Assembly (NCBI RefSeq): GCF_002270415.1
Contig: NZ_NNRI01000007.1
Location: forward strand, 744,001 to 808,000
Direction: 5' to 3'
DNA length: 64,000 bases
DNA from: Mesorhizobium sophorae
GTDB taxonomy: Bacteria > Pseudomonadota > Alphaproteobacteria > Rhizobiales > Rhizobiaceae
The number at the start of each line of letters is the position of its first letter. The stretch's first letter is position 1. Shown here piece by piece: positions 35,069-43,114 of this stretch. A program made the position numbers and the translations under genes. The notes below the pieces were generated by a model, which did not search any database, was not told where the DNA came from, and worked only from the letters and a program-made list of their open reading frames with translations.

Positions 35069-35992
35069 ATGACAGATGACGCCTCCGAAGATCTCAAGAT
35101 GACGGTCGATGCCCGTGTCCAGGCGGCGATCGAAAGCCTCCCACCCGCCGAGCAGCGCATGGCTCGGTTCTTCGTCGACCAGAAGCAGTCGGTGCTTCTG
35201 GGTTCGGCGGCCGAGATCGCCCAACTGGCCGGCACCAGCGACGCGACGGTCGTGCGGACGGCGCGTTCGCTTGGTTTTGAAAGTCTCTCCTCGCTTCGCC
35301 AGATGCTGCTGTCGGACCTGACCGGCACGCCATCCCCCGGCAAGCGCCTGGCGCGCACCTTAGAGGAGACCGGTGACGACGGCGCCGGGGCGTTGCGGCA
35401 CGTGATCGAACTCCATGAGAGCGTGCTCGACGTGCTCAAGCGTCTGGAGATCGCGGCCGCCTTCGAGCGCAGCGTCGACATTCTGGCGCGAGCCAATCGC
35501 CGCCATGTCTTCGGCATCGGGCCGTCGGGCGCCATGGCCGATTATGCCAGCCTGCAATTCAACCGCATCGGCCTGCCGACCAGCGCGCTGTCGGTGTCGG
35601 GAATTGCGCTGGCCGACCGCTTGCTGTGGCTCGGCAAGGGCGATGCCGTGCTGATGATGGCCTACGCGCCGCTCTATCGCGAGGTCGAGATCGTCCTCGA
35701 TCAGGCGATTCAACTTGACGTCCCCGTCGTGCTGATCAGCGACAGCCTGGCTCCGCTGGTATCCGGCAAGGTGGCGGAAACGCTGCCGGTTCCGCGCGGC
35801 AAGGCTGGCCATCTGGCCATGCATGGCGGCACGATCGTTCTCATCGAGGCAATGATCATCGGGCTGGCGAAGCGCAACAGCGAAGCCGCTTTTGACAGTC
35901 TTGAGCGGTTGAGCTCGCTGCGCGGCTCGATTGACAAGGCATGGATAAAACGAGGCGTTCGAAAGAATAATGCGAATAACTCGCGTAGTTGA
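35069..35992 (+). CDS. RpiR-family transcriptional regulator
   Basis: 307 residues from ATG 35069; an ATG at 35018 would add 17 residues lacking family similarity. RpiR helix-turn-helix near residues 45-75 (SAAEIAQLAGTSDATVVRTA region) and a SIS sugar-phosphate domain (about 135-265). It stands 75 bases before an ABC transporter operon and probably controls it. RpiR proteins usually respond to phosphorylated sugars, which bears on the nature of that transporter. A TTGACA overlaps its stop codon, so the next operon's promoter may lie in its 3' end. Confidence 0.88.
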   Translation: MTDDASEDLKMTVDARVQAAIESLPPAEQRMARFFVDQKQSVLLGSAAEIAQLAGTSDATVVRTARSLGFESLSSLRQMLLSDLTGTPSPGKRLARTLEETGDDGAGALRHVIELHESVLDVLKRLEIAAAFERSVDILARANRRHVFGIGPSGAMADYASLQFNRIGLPTSALSVSGIALADRLLWLGKGDAVLMMAYAPLYREVEIVLDQAIQLDVPVVLISDSLAPLVSGKVAETLPVPRGKAGHLAMHGGTIVLIEAMIIGLAKRNSEAAFDSLERLSSLRGSIDKAWIKRGVRKNNANNSRS

Positions 35993-36017
35993 CACAAAAC
36001 ATTCAAGTTACATTAGT
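35989..36017 (+). promoter_or_regulatory. Candidate promoter of the iron-type ABC operon
   Basis: TTGACA (35989-35994) overlaps the RpiR stop codon. ATTAGT follows after 17 bases (36012-36017); an alternative TATGAT lies five bases later. A GGAG element (about 36058) precedes the binding-protein start at 36068. The -35 is strong and the -10 is weak, so an activator may be needed. Confidence 0.45.
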
Positions 36018-36067
36018 ATGATATGATGGGACTTATTGTGCCCGTTACCAAATTACTGGAGAACGAG

Positions 36068-37072
36068 ATGAAAATCCGCACGACATTCTGCTTTGCAATT
36101 GGCTTGAGCGCGCTTTCCATGGCAGCGCCTGCTTCGGCATCCGACCTGGTGCTTTACGACGCGCTCGATTTCGCCGGCCCGGTGGCAAAGGCCTTCCAGG
36201 CCAAGACGGGGCTTACCGTCGATGTCGTCGAGCCCGGCAGCACCGGCGAGACGTTGGGCAAGATCGCCGCGGAAGGCGACAACCCGCAATTTGACATCGT
36301 CTGGCTCGATGGCTCCGCCGTCATGGAGCGCATGGCGGCCGACCATGTGCTGCAGGCCGTTCCCGCCGCCGCCTACGACAAGGTGGCCTTCACGGATCTC
36401 GGCAAGTCGCTGATCCCGCAAAGCCACGCCTTCCTGCCGACCGGCACCAGCACCACCGCCATCGAGGTGAACACCAAGAAAGTGCCAGCCGGCAAGATGC
36501 CCAAGTCCTGGTCCGACCTGCAGTCCTTCGCCGGCAGCGTCGCGGCCAAGGATCCCAATCTGTCAGGTCCGGCCTACCAGTGGCTGGCCGGCTTCTTCCA
36601 GACCAACGGCCTCGATGCAGGCAAGATTCTGCTGGCCAAGACGCTGACCAACAAGACGCTGTCGGGCCTGTCGAGCGGCGGCAAGGTGAACAAGGCCGTG
36701 CTGACTGGCGATGCTTCCGTCGGCATCAACCAGGACAGCGCCATCTTTTCAAAGATTGCTGCCGGCGAACCCGTCGTCGCAGTCTATCCGAGCGAGGGTT
36801 CGGTATCGCTGCCGCAAGGCCTCGGCATCAGCGCCAAGACCAAGCACATGGACGCGGCGCAGAAATTCATCGATTTCGTCACCAGCGCCGAAGGCCAGGC
36901 CGCCATGCAAAATGGCGACGACACCGACTTCTTCTACATCCCGATCATCAAGGGCATAAACGCCAAGCCCGGCCGCGAAACCAATATCACCTACACGCAT
37001 CTTGACGATGCCGCAGCCTCCGCCCACGAGACCGAGTGGAAGCAGTGGTACAAAGACAATTTCGTCCAGTGA
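36068..37072 (+). CDS. Periplasmic binding protein of an iron/thiamine-type ABC transporter
   Basis: 334 residues from ATG 36068. A Sec signal (about residues 1-24, ending ASASD) and a type II periplasmic-binding fold of the FbpA/AfuA/ThiB class (SBP_bac_6/8): VEPGSTGETLGKIAAEGDNPQ and FDIVWLDGSA are typical. The pair of adjacent tyrosines that bind Fe(III) in FbpA is not visible near the C terminus (DTDFFYIPI instead), so iron is not assured. AfuA of this class binds sugar phosphates, and an RpiR regulator is adjacent; a phosphorylated or phosphonate ligand is a fair alternative. Confidence 0.8.
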   Translation: MKIRTTFCFAIGLSALSMAAPASASDLVLYDALDFAGPVAKAFQAKTGLTVDVVEPGSTGETLGKIAAEGDNPQFDIVWLDGSAVMERMAADHVLQAVPAAAYDKVAFTDLGKSLIPQSHAFLPTGTSTTAIEVNTKKVPAGKMPKSWSDLQSFAGSVAAKDPNLSGPAYQWLAGFFQTNGLDAGKILLAKTLTNKTLSGLSSGGKVNKAVLTGDASVGINQDSAIFSKIAAGEPVVAVYPSEGSVSLPQGLGISAKTKHMDAAQKFIDFVTSAEGQAAMQNGDDTDFFYIPIIKGINAKPGRETNITYTHLDDAAASAHETEWKQWYKDNFVQ

Positions 37073-37103
37073 TCCGGCCGTTTGGGTCCAGGCTGTTCTG
37101 GCA

Positions 37104-38933
37104 ATGACGATCCTCCAGCATCCTGGCGCCGCGGCTTTTATCCGCGGCGCCAGCGCCGGAAAGCGGCCGCGAGGTGGCCTGCCGGCGCTCGTCCGCGGCA
37201 GTGGACCGTTGGTTATCTACGCCGTGTTCGCCCTGCTGATCGGATTGCCGCTTGCCCTGGTGCTGGTCCAGGCAGTGATGCCTGGACTGTTCGCCGCGCA
37301 AGGTGCAAGCAACAGTTTGAGCCTCGAGCCCCTGGCGCGCGTCTTCAGGTCGCCCTATGTCGCCGGATCGGTCCTGCATTCGCTCGAACTCGGCATGCTC
37401 GTCGCCTTCACCACGACCGCCTTGGGCGGCGCCTTCGCGGTCCTTGTCCAGCGCTGTGACATTCCGCTGCGAACCGCTATTTCCGCGGTGCCGTGGCTGG
37501 TTTTCCTGACACCGTCCTATCTGAAGGCACTCGCCTGGGTGTTGCTGATGTCGCCCGGCGGCTATCTGGCGCAGTTTGGACTGCTGCCTGCCTGGCTGGG
37601 CTCGTCGTTTTTCGGGCTGACCGGCCTGGTGTTCGTCCACACGCTCAGCCTGTTCCCGCTGGCGGCCTTCATTATCGGCAGCGCGCTGGCCGGGTTGGGC
37701 AGCGAACTGGAAGATGCCGCGCGGCTCTCCGGTGCCAGGCCGCTCAGGATCTGGCTGCGCATCAACGGTCCCTTGCTGGCGCCGGCCATCGCCTTGAGTT
37801 TCATCGCCACCTTCGCCGAGGTGCTGTCCGATTTCGGCCTCGCCTCGACCATTGCCAGAATGTCTGACTTCGGTGTCCTGACCTATGGCATCTACGCGGC
37901 CGCAAGCGACTATCCCGTCGACTTTCCCGCTGCCGGCGCCCAGGCTCTGGTCTTGCTCGGTCTTGTCCTGCTCGTCGTGGTGGCGGACCGGCTGTTGCGT
38001 CGCCGCGCCGATCCGCGCCTGATATCGGGGCGCGCCCGGCCGGCCCGACTCTACAATCTCGGCAGCTGGCGCTGGCTCGCCATGGCGGCGGCGCTCGCCA
38101 TCGCTTTCCTCGCGCTCGCCTTGCCGCTCGCCGCGATCGCGGCGCGCGCCCTGACGCAAACGCTGGGCCATGGGCTGATCTGGAGCAATGTCACCACCGT
38201 CAATGTGGTGGCGGCGCTCAGCCTGAACACCGCGGCCAATGACGGCTTGCTGCGCAGCCTGTTCTATGCCGGGCTGACGGCGGTGATCGCCAGCACGCTT
38301 GCTTTGCTGTTGTCGGCGCAGCTCGACCGTGCGAGCCCGGTCCTGCGCACCGCCGTCGTCGGCCTGTCGCTGGGCGCGGTGGCGATACCGGGCATCGTGC
38401 TCGGCTTCGGCTATATCCTCGTCTGGAATCGCCTGCCGGGTTTCCGCGACTGGCCGTTTCCCCATTATGGCGATGGCTCGCTGCTGGTCATGGGCTATGT
38501 CGCGGCGGCACTTCCCTATTGCCTGGTGGTGATCCTTTCGGCCATCGGCCAGTTGGCGCCTAGCCTGACGGATGCGGCGCGCCTGCACGGCGTCGGGACG
38601 ATCCAGCGATTGCTGGCGATCACCCTGCCGCTGATCCTGCTGAGTGTGGTGACGGCCTTCCTGCTGACGTTCATCCGCACCGTGTTCGAACTGCCGATCT
38701 CGCAGATGCTCATTCCCCAGAGCGGCCCGCCGGCGCCGACGCTCATCTTGAAACTGTTCAGCCACGACCGCGACGGATTGGCATCGGCAATCGCGCTGGT
38801 CGCGATGGCGGTCGCGGGAATCGGCGCGGCAATGGTCTGGTATCCGCTTCAGCGGTTCGTCAAACCGCGCCGAAGTGGCGGGCATGTCGAACCCGGCAGC
38901 GGTCAGATCGCCAGAGCGGGAACCTTGTCATGA
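37104..38933 (+). CDS. ABC transporter permease, duplicated FbpB type
   Basis: 609 residues from ATG 37104. Two fused BPD_transp_1 permease modules, each with about six spans; the EAA loops are ELEDAARLSGA near residue 205 and SLTDAARLHGV near 490. This double architecture is typical of FbpB/AfuB/SfuB permeases. It forms the inner-membrane channel with the ATPase encoded next, whose ATG overlaps its stop by four bases. The open frame further upstream (to 37002) lies in the binding-protein gene. Confidence 0.88.
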   Translation: MTILQHPGAAAFIRGASAGKRPRGGLPALVRGSGPLVIYAVFALLIGLPLALVLVQAVMPGLFAAQGASNSLSLEPLARVFRSPYVAGSVLHSLELGMLVAFTTTALGGAFAVLVQRCDIPLRTAISAVPWLVFLTPSYLKALAWVLLMSPGGYLAQFGLLPAWLGSSFFGLTGLVFVHTLSLFPLAAFIIGSALAGLGSELEDAARLSGARPLRIWLRINGPLLAPAIALSFIATFAEVLSDFGLASTIARMSDFGVLTYGIYAAASDYPVDFPAAGAQALVLLGLVLLVVVADRLLRRRADPRLISGRARPARLYNLGSWRWLAMAAALAIAFLALALPLAAIAARALTQTLGHGLIWSNVTTVNVVAALSLNTAANDGLLRSLFYAGLTAVIASTLALLLSAQLDRASPVLRTAVVGLSLGAVAIPGIVLGFGYILVWNRLPGFRDWPFPHYGDGSLLVMGYVAAALPYCLVVILSAIGQLAPSLTDAARLHGVGTIQRLLAITLPLILLSVVTAFLLTFIRTVFELPISQMLIPQSGPPAPTLILKLFSHDRDGLASAIALVAMAVAGIGAAMVWYPLQRFVKPRRSGGHVEPGSGQIARAGTLS

Positions 38934-39973
38934 CCGCCTCCCTGCATTGCACCGGCATTTGCAAGTCGCTCGGTGGCCGCGCCATTCTGACCAACCTCGA
39001 TCTCAAGATCGCCGCCGGCGAGGTGGTGTCCCTTCTCGGCGCCAGCGGGTCCGGCAAGACCACGCTGCTGCGCATCATTGCCGGACTGGTCGAGCCCGAA
39101 AAGGGGTTGATCACGCTGGACGGACGCGTCGTGTGGAGCGAAAAGTCAGTGATACCGCCCGAAAGGCGGCAGATCGGCATGGTCTTCCAGGACTATGCGC
39201 TGTGGCCGCACATGACGGTCGCCAACAATCTGGCCTTCGGGCTCAAGGCGCAGCGGCTTTCCGATCGCGACATCGCCCAGCGGCTGGCCCATGCGCTCGA
39301 CGTCACCCGTCTTGCTCCCTACCGGGATCGCTATCCCACGGAATTGTCCGGCGGACAGCAGCAGCGCGTCGCCATCGCGCGCTGCCTTGCCGCCCGGCCG
39401 GCGCTGATGCTGTTCGACGAGCCGCTGAGCAATCTCGACGCGGCGCTGCGCGAGGACATGCGCATAGAGATGATGGAGCTGGTGCGCCGCGAAGCCATCA
39501 CCGTCGTTTATGTGACGCACGACCAGGCGGAGGCGATGGCCGTCTCCGACCGCATCGCCATCATGCGGGCGGGCGAGATCGTCCAGTTCGATACGCCGCG
39601 CGCCATCTACGAAGCGCCGGCCGATTCCTTCGTGGCGAGCTTCATCGGCGGTTTTTCGATCGTTCGCGGCCAGGTTCGTGACGAACGCTTCTCGATCGCC
39701 GACAGCGATGCCGAAACAGTGCGCACTCCGGGCGCCCGTTCCGGCGCCGGCATGCTGGTCATTCGCCCCGAGGACGCGCGCCCGGCCGACGCCTATCCCG
39801 ACAACCGCCTGCAAGGCAGGGTGCTGTCGAGCGCCTTCCAGGGCCGATGCTGGCGACTGGCGGTCGATCTGGGGCCGCAGCGCGTGCGGCTCGACTGGCC
39901 GGAAGCGCCGCCAATTGGCGCCTCACTTGCTTTTTCGCTGCCACCGGAGCGCTGTGTGGTGCTGAGCGCATAG
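38930..39973 (+). CDS. ABC transporter ATP-binding protein, FbpC type
   Basis: 347 residues. Walker A GASGSGKTT at about residues 38-46, Q-loop VFQDYALWPH, signature LSGGQQQRVAIAR, Walker B LMLFDEPLSNLD, switch His in YVTHDQ. A C-terminal TOBE-like regulatory domain (about 250-345) is present as in FbpC/PotA proteins. It drives the transporter made by the two preceding genes and is translationally coupled to the permease (ATGA). Confidence 0.92.
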   Translation: MTASLHCTGICKSLGGRAILTNLDLKIAAGEVVSLLGASGSGKTTLLRIIAGLVEPEKGLITLDGRVVWSEKSVIPPERRQIGMVFQDYALWPHMTVANNLAFGLKAQRLSDRDIAQRLAHALDVTRLAPYRDRYPTELSGGQQQRVAIARCLAARPALMLFDEPLSNLDAALREDMRIEMMELVRREAITVVYVTHDQAEAMAVSDRIAIMRAGEIVQFDTPRAIYEAPADSFVASFIGGFSIVRGQVRDERFSIADSDAETVRTPGARSGAGMLVIRPEDARPADAYPDNRLQGRVLSSAFQGRCWRLAVDLGPQRVRLDWPEAPPIGASLAFSLPPERCVVLSA

Positions 39974-40043
39974 TGATGCGCTATCCGCTGGGCAACGACC
40001 TTCGAACAGATCATGGTCAAACGAGACGATACAGGAAACCTTC

Positions 40044-40799
40044 ATGCAGACTCTGACACCCATCCTTTCGACGATCACGGCGGCATTCCTGGCGTCTTTC
40101 GTGGAGGTCGTCGAGGCCTTCACCATCGTGCTCGCTGTCGGGGTGACGCGCAGCTGGCGCCCGGCACTGACCGGCGCCGCACTGGCGCTGGCGCTGCTGG
40201 CGGCCCTGGTGCTGACGTTCGGCCCGCTGCTGGCGCTGGTACCCATCACCACGCTGCAGTTCGTCGTCGGGGTGCTGCTGATCCTGTTCGGCATGCGCTG
40301 GCTGCGAAAGGCCATCCTGCGCAGCGTCGGCGTCATCGCCCTGCATGACGAGGAGGCGGCCTTCTCCAAGGAAACCGCCGCCTTGCACCAACAGGCCAAC
40401 GACCGCCGCGCCGACTACCTCGCCGGGCTGGCGTCGTTCAAGGCGGTGCTGCTCGAGGGCGTCGAGGTGGTGTTCATCGTCATTGCGGTCGGCGCCGCAC
40501 ATGGGCAAACGCTCTACGCCAGCCTCGGCGCGCTGGCGGCTTTCGTCCTGGTGATGCTTATCGGCCTGGCCGTCCATCGGCCGCTGGCACGGGTGCCGGA
40601 AAATGCGCTGAAATTCGTCGTCGGGCTGATGCTGACCAGCTTCGGCATCTTCTGGACCGGCGAAGGCATCGGCGCCGACTGGCCGGGTGCCGATCTCGCC
40701 TTGCTCGCCATTTTCGCCATCGTCGCGCTGGCGTCGTTTGCCATGGTGCGCTGGCTGCGCGGTGCCTACCCCACACTCACCGGAGGGCTCGTCCGATGA
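40044..40799 (+). CDS. Multi-pass membrane protein, COG4280-like
   Basis: 251 residues with six to seven spans arranged as two related halves. Each half opens with an acidic membrane motif: FVEVVEAFTIVLAVG near residue 20 and LEGVEVVFIVIAVG near 138. Repeated Glu-x-x-Glu motifs inside the membrane recall cation transporters (GDT1 or FTR1-like families), but the exact family signatures are absent. It is 70 bases after the ATPase gene in the same operon and may add a second transport activity. Function unknown. Confidence 0.65.
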   Translation: MQTLTPILSTITAAFLASFVEVVEAFTIVLAVGVTRSWRPALTGAALALALLAALVLTFGPLLALVPITTLQFVVGVLLILFGMRWLRKAILRSVGVIALHDEEAAFSKETAALHQQANDRRADYLAGLASFKAVLLEGVEVVFIVIAVGAAHGQTLYASLGALAAFVLVMLIGLAVHRPLARVPENALKFVVGLMLTSFGIFWTGEGIGADWPGADLALLAIFAIVALASFAMVRWLRGAYPTLTGGLVR

Positions 40800-41011
40800 A
40801 CGTCATTCGTCTTGCGGCCAGGGAATTCTTCGGCATGTTCGTCGATGACGGCAGTCTGGCGCTGCTGGCGCTGGTCCTGGTGGCCATCATCACGACGGCG
40901 GTGAAGCTGCTGGCGCTGCCCCCGCCGATCGGCGGCGCCCTGCTGTTGATAGGCTGCCTCGCCATCCTGTTGCACAGCGTTCGCCGCGCCGCACGCGGGA
41001 CCAATCGATAG
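40796..41011 (+). CDS. Small two-span membrane protein
   Basis: 71 residues, overlapping the preceding gene by four bases (ATGA). Two hydrophobic stretches (about 18-38 and 42-60), short amphipathic N terminus and basic tail. Unrecognised family. The overlap shows it is made with the COG4280-like protein, perhaps as a small subunit; nothing in the sequence shows a function. Confidence 0.6.
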   Translation: MNVIRLAAREFFGMFVDDGSLALLALVLVAIITTAVKLLALPPPIGGALLLIGCLAILLHSVRRAARGTNR

Positions 41012-41038
41012 GGCCGGCGCTGAGGCGGTTGCTCCAGT

Positions 41039-41938
41039 CTAAGCTCCAAGGGCAAAGGGCATCAGCGACACGGTGCCAGCCGCACTTTCGCCTGGGGCGA
41101 GCACGATGACGCCTTCGTCCGGATCGCTCCATCCGCCCCGGTTGAAAGCGCCGGAGGCGTTGGTCTGCGGTTCGACGCAGAAATACGGTTTCGTCGGGTC
41201 GGCGTACAGCATCAGGTGTCCGAAGACGGGATCGGCCTTGATGCGCAAGCCTGCGCCGCGCAGGGGAAAGCGAAGCGTCGCCTCGCCTGTCCAGCCACCA
41301 TAGTCATTGTTGCGCCAGCCGGCGGGCAAAGGGCGGCCGGCGGCGAAGTCGAGTTCGGGTGCAAGCGTGATCGGATCGCCCGCGATGCCCAGCGGTTCTT
41401 CGAGATAGAATCGCGTCGCCTCGAACTGCAACGTGACGTCCGGGTCGCGATCCAACCAGGGATGCAGGCCAAAACCGAACGGCATGGAAACCGGCCCCGT
41501 GTTGGTCAGCGTCATGGCCACGCTGAGCCCTACCTCGGACACCTCGAAAGCCTGCGTCGCGCGATAGGAGAAGGGTTCGACGCCGGCTGCGATATCCAGC
41601 GACAGCGTTGCTTGGGCGTCGCTCGCCTCAGCGACAGTCCAGGCGTGTTTCCAGCCACTGCCATGCACGTTTATTGTTTCGGGTGGATTGTTCGGCTGGA
41701 CCTGCCAGCGCTTGGCTGCGAAGTCGAAGGCATTTCCAGCGATGCGGTTGGCGTAGGGCATCATCGGAAACATGGCGACGCCAAGCACGTTGCCCGCTTG
41801 CCGATCGTCATCGGAAAGCCGGCGCATGAGGTCGATGCCGCGCCAGCGCAGCGAGCCCACGCTGCCGCCAATGCGCGGCACGAGATCGACCTCGAGCGCC
41901 CTGGCCCTGAGCGTCAACGGTTCAGGAATTGCACCCAT
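41039..41938 (-). CDS. Aldose 1-epimerase family protein
   Basis: 299 residues from ATG 41938; an ATG at 41959 is possible. Galactose-mutarotase-like beta-sandwich: PRIGGSVGSLRWRG and MMPYANRIAG near the start, NVHGSGWKHAW (catalytic His region), FGFGLHPWLDRD with the second His, and an FCVEPQTNASGAFN segment holding the Glu. It probably interconverts alpha and beta anomers of a sugar. It is downstream of a sugar ABC transporter on the same strand, likely in one operon. Confidence 0.88.
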   Translation of the reverse strand: MGAIPEPLTLRARALEVDLVPRIGGSVGSLRWRGIDLMRRLSDDDRQAGNVLGVAMFPMMPYANRIAGNAFDFAAKRWQVQPNNPPETINVHGSGWKHAWTVAEASDAQATLSLDIAAGVEPFSYRATQAFEVSEVGLSVAMTLTNTGPVSMPFGFGLHPWLDRDPDVTLQFEATRFYLEEPLGIAGDPITLAPELDFAAGRPLPAGWRNNDYGGWTGEATLRFPLRGAGLRIKADPVFGHLMLYADPTKPYFCVEPQTNASGAFNRGGWSDPDEGVIVLAPGESAAGTVSLMPFALGA

Positions 41939-42059
41939 CGCCTGCCATCCATCCGCCATCGATATCAGGCAATTGCCCGATGTGCGTGTCCAGTGGATCG
42001 CAGAAGAGCACCACGGCTGCAATCATTTCATCGATACAGAGCTGTGCCGGGGCTGACGG

Positions 42060-43055
42060 TTATTCCGCGGCCGCACCGGCCACGTTCTTGCGAGCGGCGT
42101 CGACCATCAGCCGCCTTGCCCGGAACACGCCCCATTGCTGGTCGACCAGCACGCCGATGAGGATGACGCCACCCATCACCGCGAAATTGAGCGAGGATGG
42201 GATGCCGAGCAGATTGACGAGGTTCTGCAGTTCCTGCAGCAGCACCGTGCCGAGGATGACGCCGATCAACGAGCCCTCGCCGCCGCGCAGCGAGAAGCCG
42301 CCGAGCACGGCCGCGGCAATGGCATAAAGCTCGTAGAACTGGCCATGGCTGGCCGGCGAGATCGAGCGCGTGTACATGGCGAAATAGATCGCCGACAGCG
42401 CCGTCAGCACGCCGCAGATGACATAGGCGGCCATGACGACGCGGCCAGTGCGGATGCCGGAATATTTCGCCGCCTCCTCGTTCTTGCCGATGGCATAGAG
42501 GTAGCGGCCGAACACCGAGCGGTGCAGCACCACCCACATGACGATGGAGATGACGATCAGCGCGATGAAGCTGTTAGGCACGCCCCAGGAGCGGCCGGCC
42601 GTCAGGAATTCCAGGTCAGGAAAATTCTGACCGAAGGCGAAGCCGGCGGTGCCGTCGGCGGTGTAGAAGCGGGCGACGCCGCGATAGATCAGCAGGCCGC
42701 ACAGGGTGACGACGAAGGGCTGCAGCTTGAGCCGCGTGATCAGCCAGCCGTGCACCAGGCCGATGATGGCGCCGAGCGCGATGATCAGCACGAAGGCCAG
42801 CGGCCAATCCAGCTCGCGCACGGCGATGAAGTCGATGAACAGCGTTCCCAGCAACGCGACAACCGAGCCGACCGACAATTCGATGCCGCCGGTGATGATG
42901 ACGAAGGCCTGGCCGATCGACAGGATGCCGAACAGGCCAATCAGGTTCGAGGTGTTGGCGAGATTGATCGGCAGCAGGAAGCGCGGGTTGATGATCGCCA
43001 CCACCGTTCCCACCACCAGGATAAGGATCAGCAGGCCGAGATCTTTCTTGCTCAT
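42060..43055 (-). CDS. Sugar ABC transporter permease (RbsC type)
   Basis: 331 residues with eight to ten spans. ITGGIELSVGSVVALLG and IGKNEEAAKYSGI are the diagnostic segments of the ribose/xylose/galactose permeases. It works with the ATPase at 43115-44653 and the binding protein at 44759-45721; all are on the minus strand in the order binding protein, ATPase, permease, epimerase. The sugar is not identifiable. Confidence 0.92.
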   Translation of the reverse strand: MSKKDLGLLILILVVGTVVAIINPRFLLPINLANTSNLIGLFGILSIGQAFVIITGGIELSVGSVVALLGTLFIDFIAVRELDWPLAFVLIIALGAIIGLVHGWLITRLKLQPFVVTLCGLLIYRGVARFYTADGTAGFAFGQNFPDLEFLTAGRSWGVPNSFIALIVISIVMWVVLHRSVFGRYLYAIGKNEEAAKYSGIRTGRVVMAAYVICGVLTALSAIYFAMYTRSISPASHGQFYELYAIAAAVLGGFSLRGGEGSLIGVILGTVLLQELQNLVNLLGIPSSLNFAVMGGVILIGVLVDQQWGVFRARRLMVDAARKNVAGAAAE

Positions 43056-43114
43056 CGTCTTCTCCCCAATGCCGCCTGAGCAGATCGCGCTTCCCGCGAC
43101 CCCGCGGCAAAAAA

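Noticed and set aside
36987..38885. A 632-codon minus-strand frame opposite the permease gene
   Set aside because: Its low-complexity Arg/Gln/Gly composition and full overlap with a well-supported double permease mark it as a shadow.
36068..39973. A Fe(III) uptake system (fbpABC) call
   Set aside because: The transporter architecture fits, but the binding protein lacks a visible Tyr pair and the neighbour is an RpiR regulator, so iron was not assigned.
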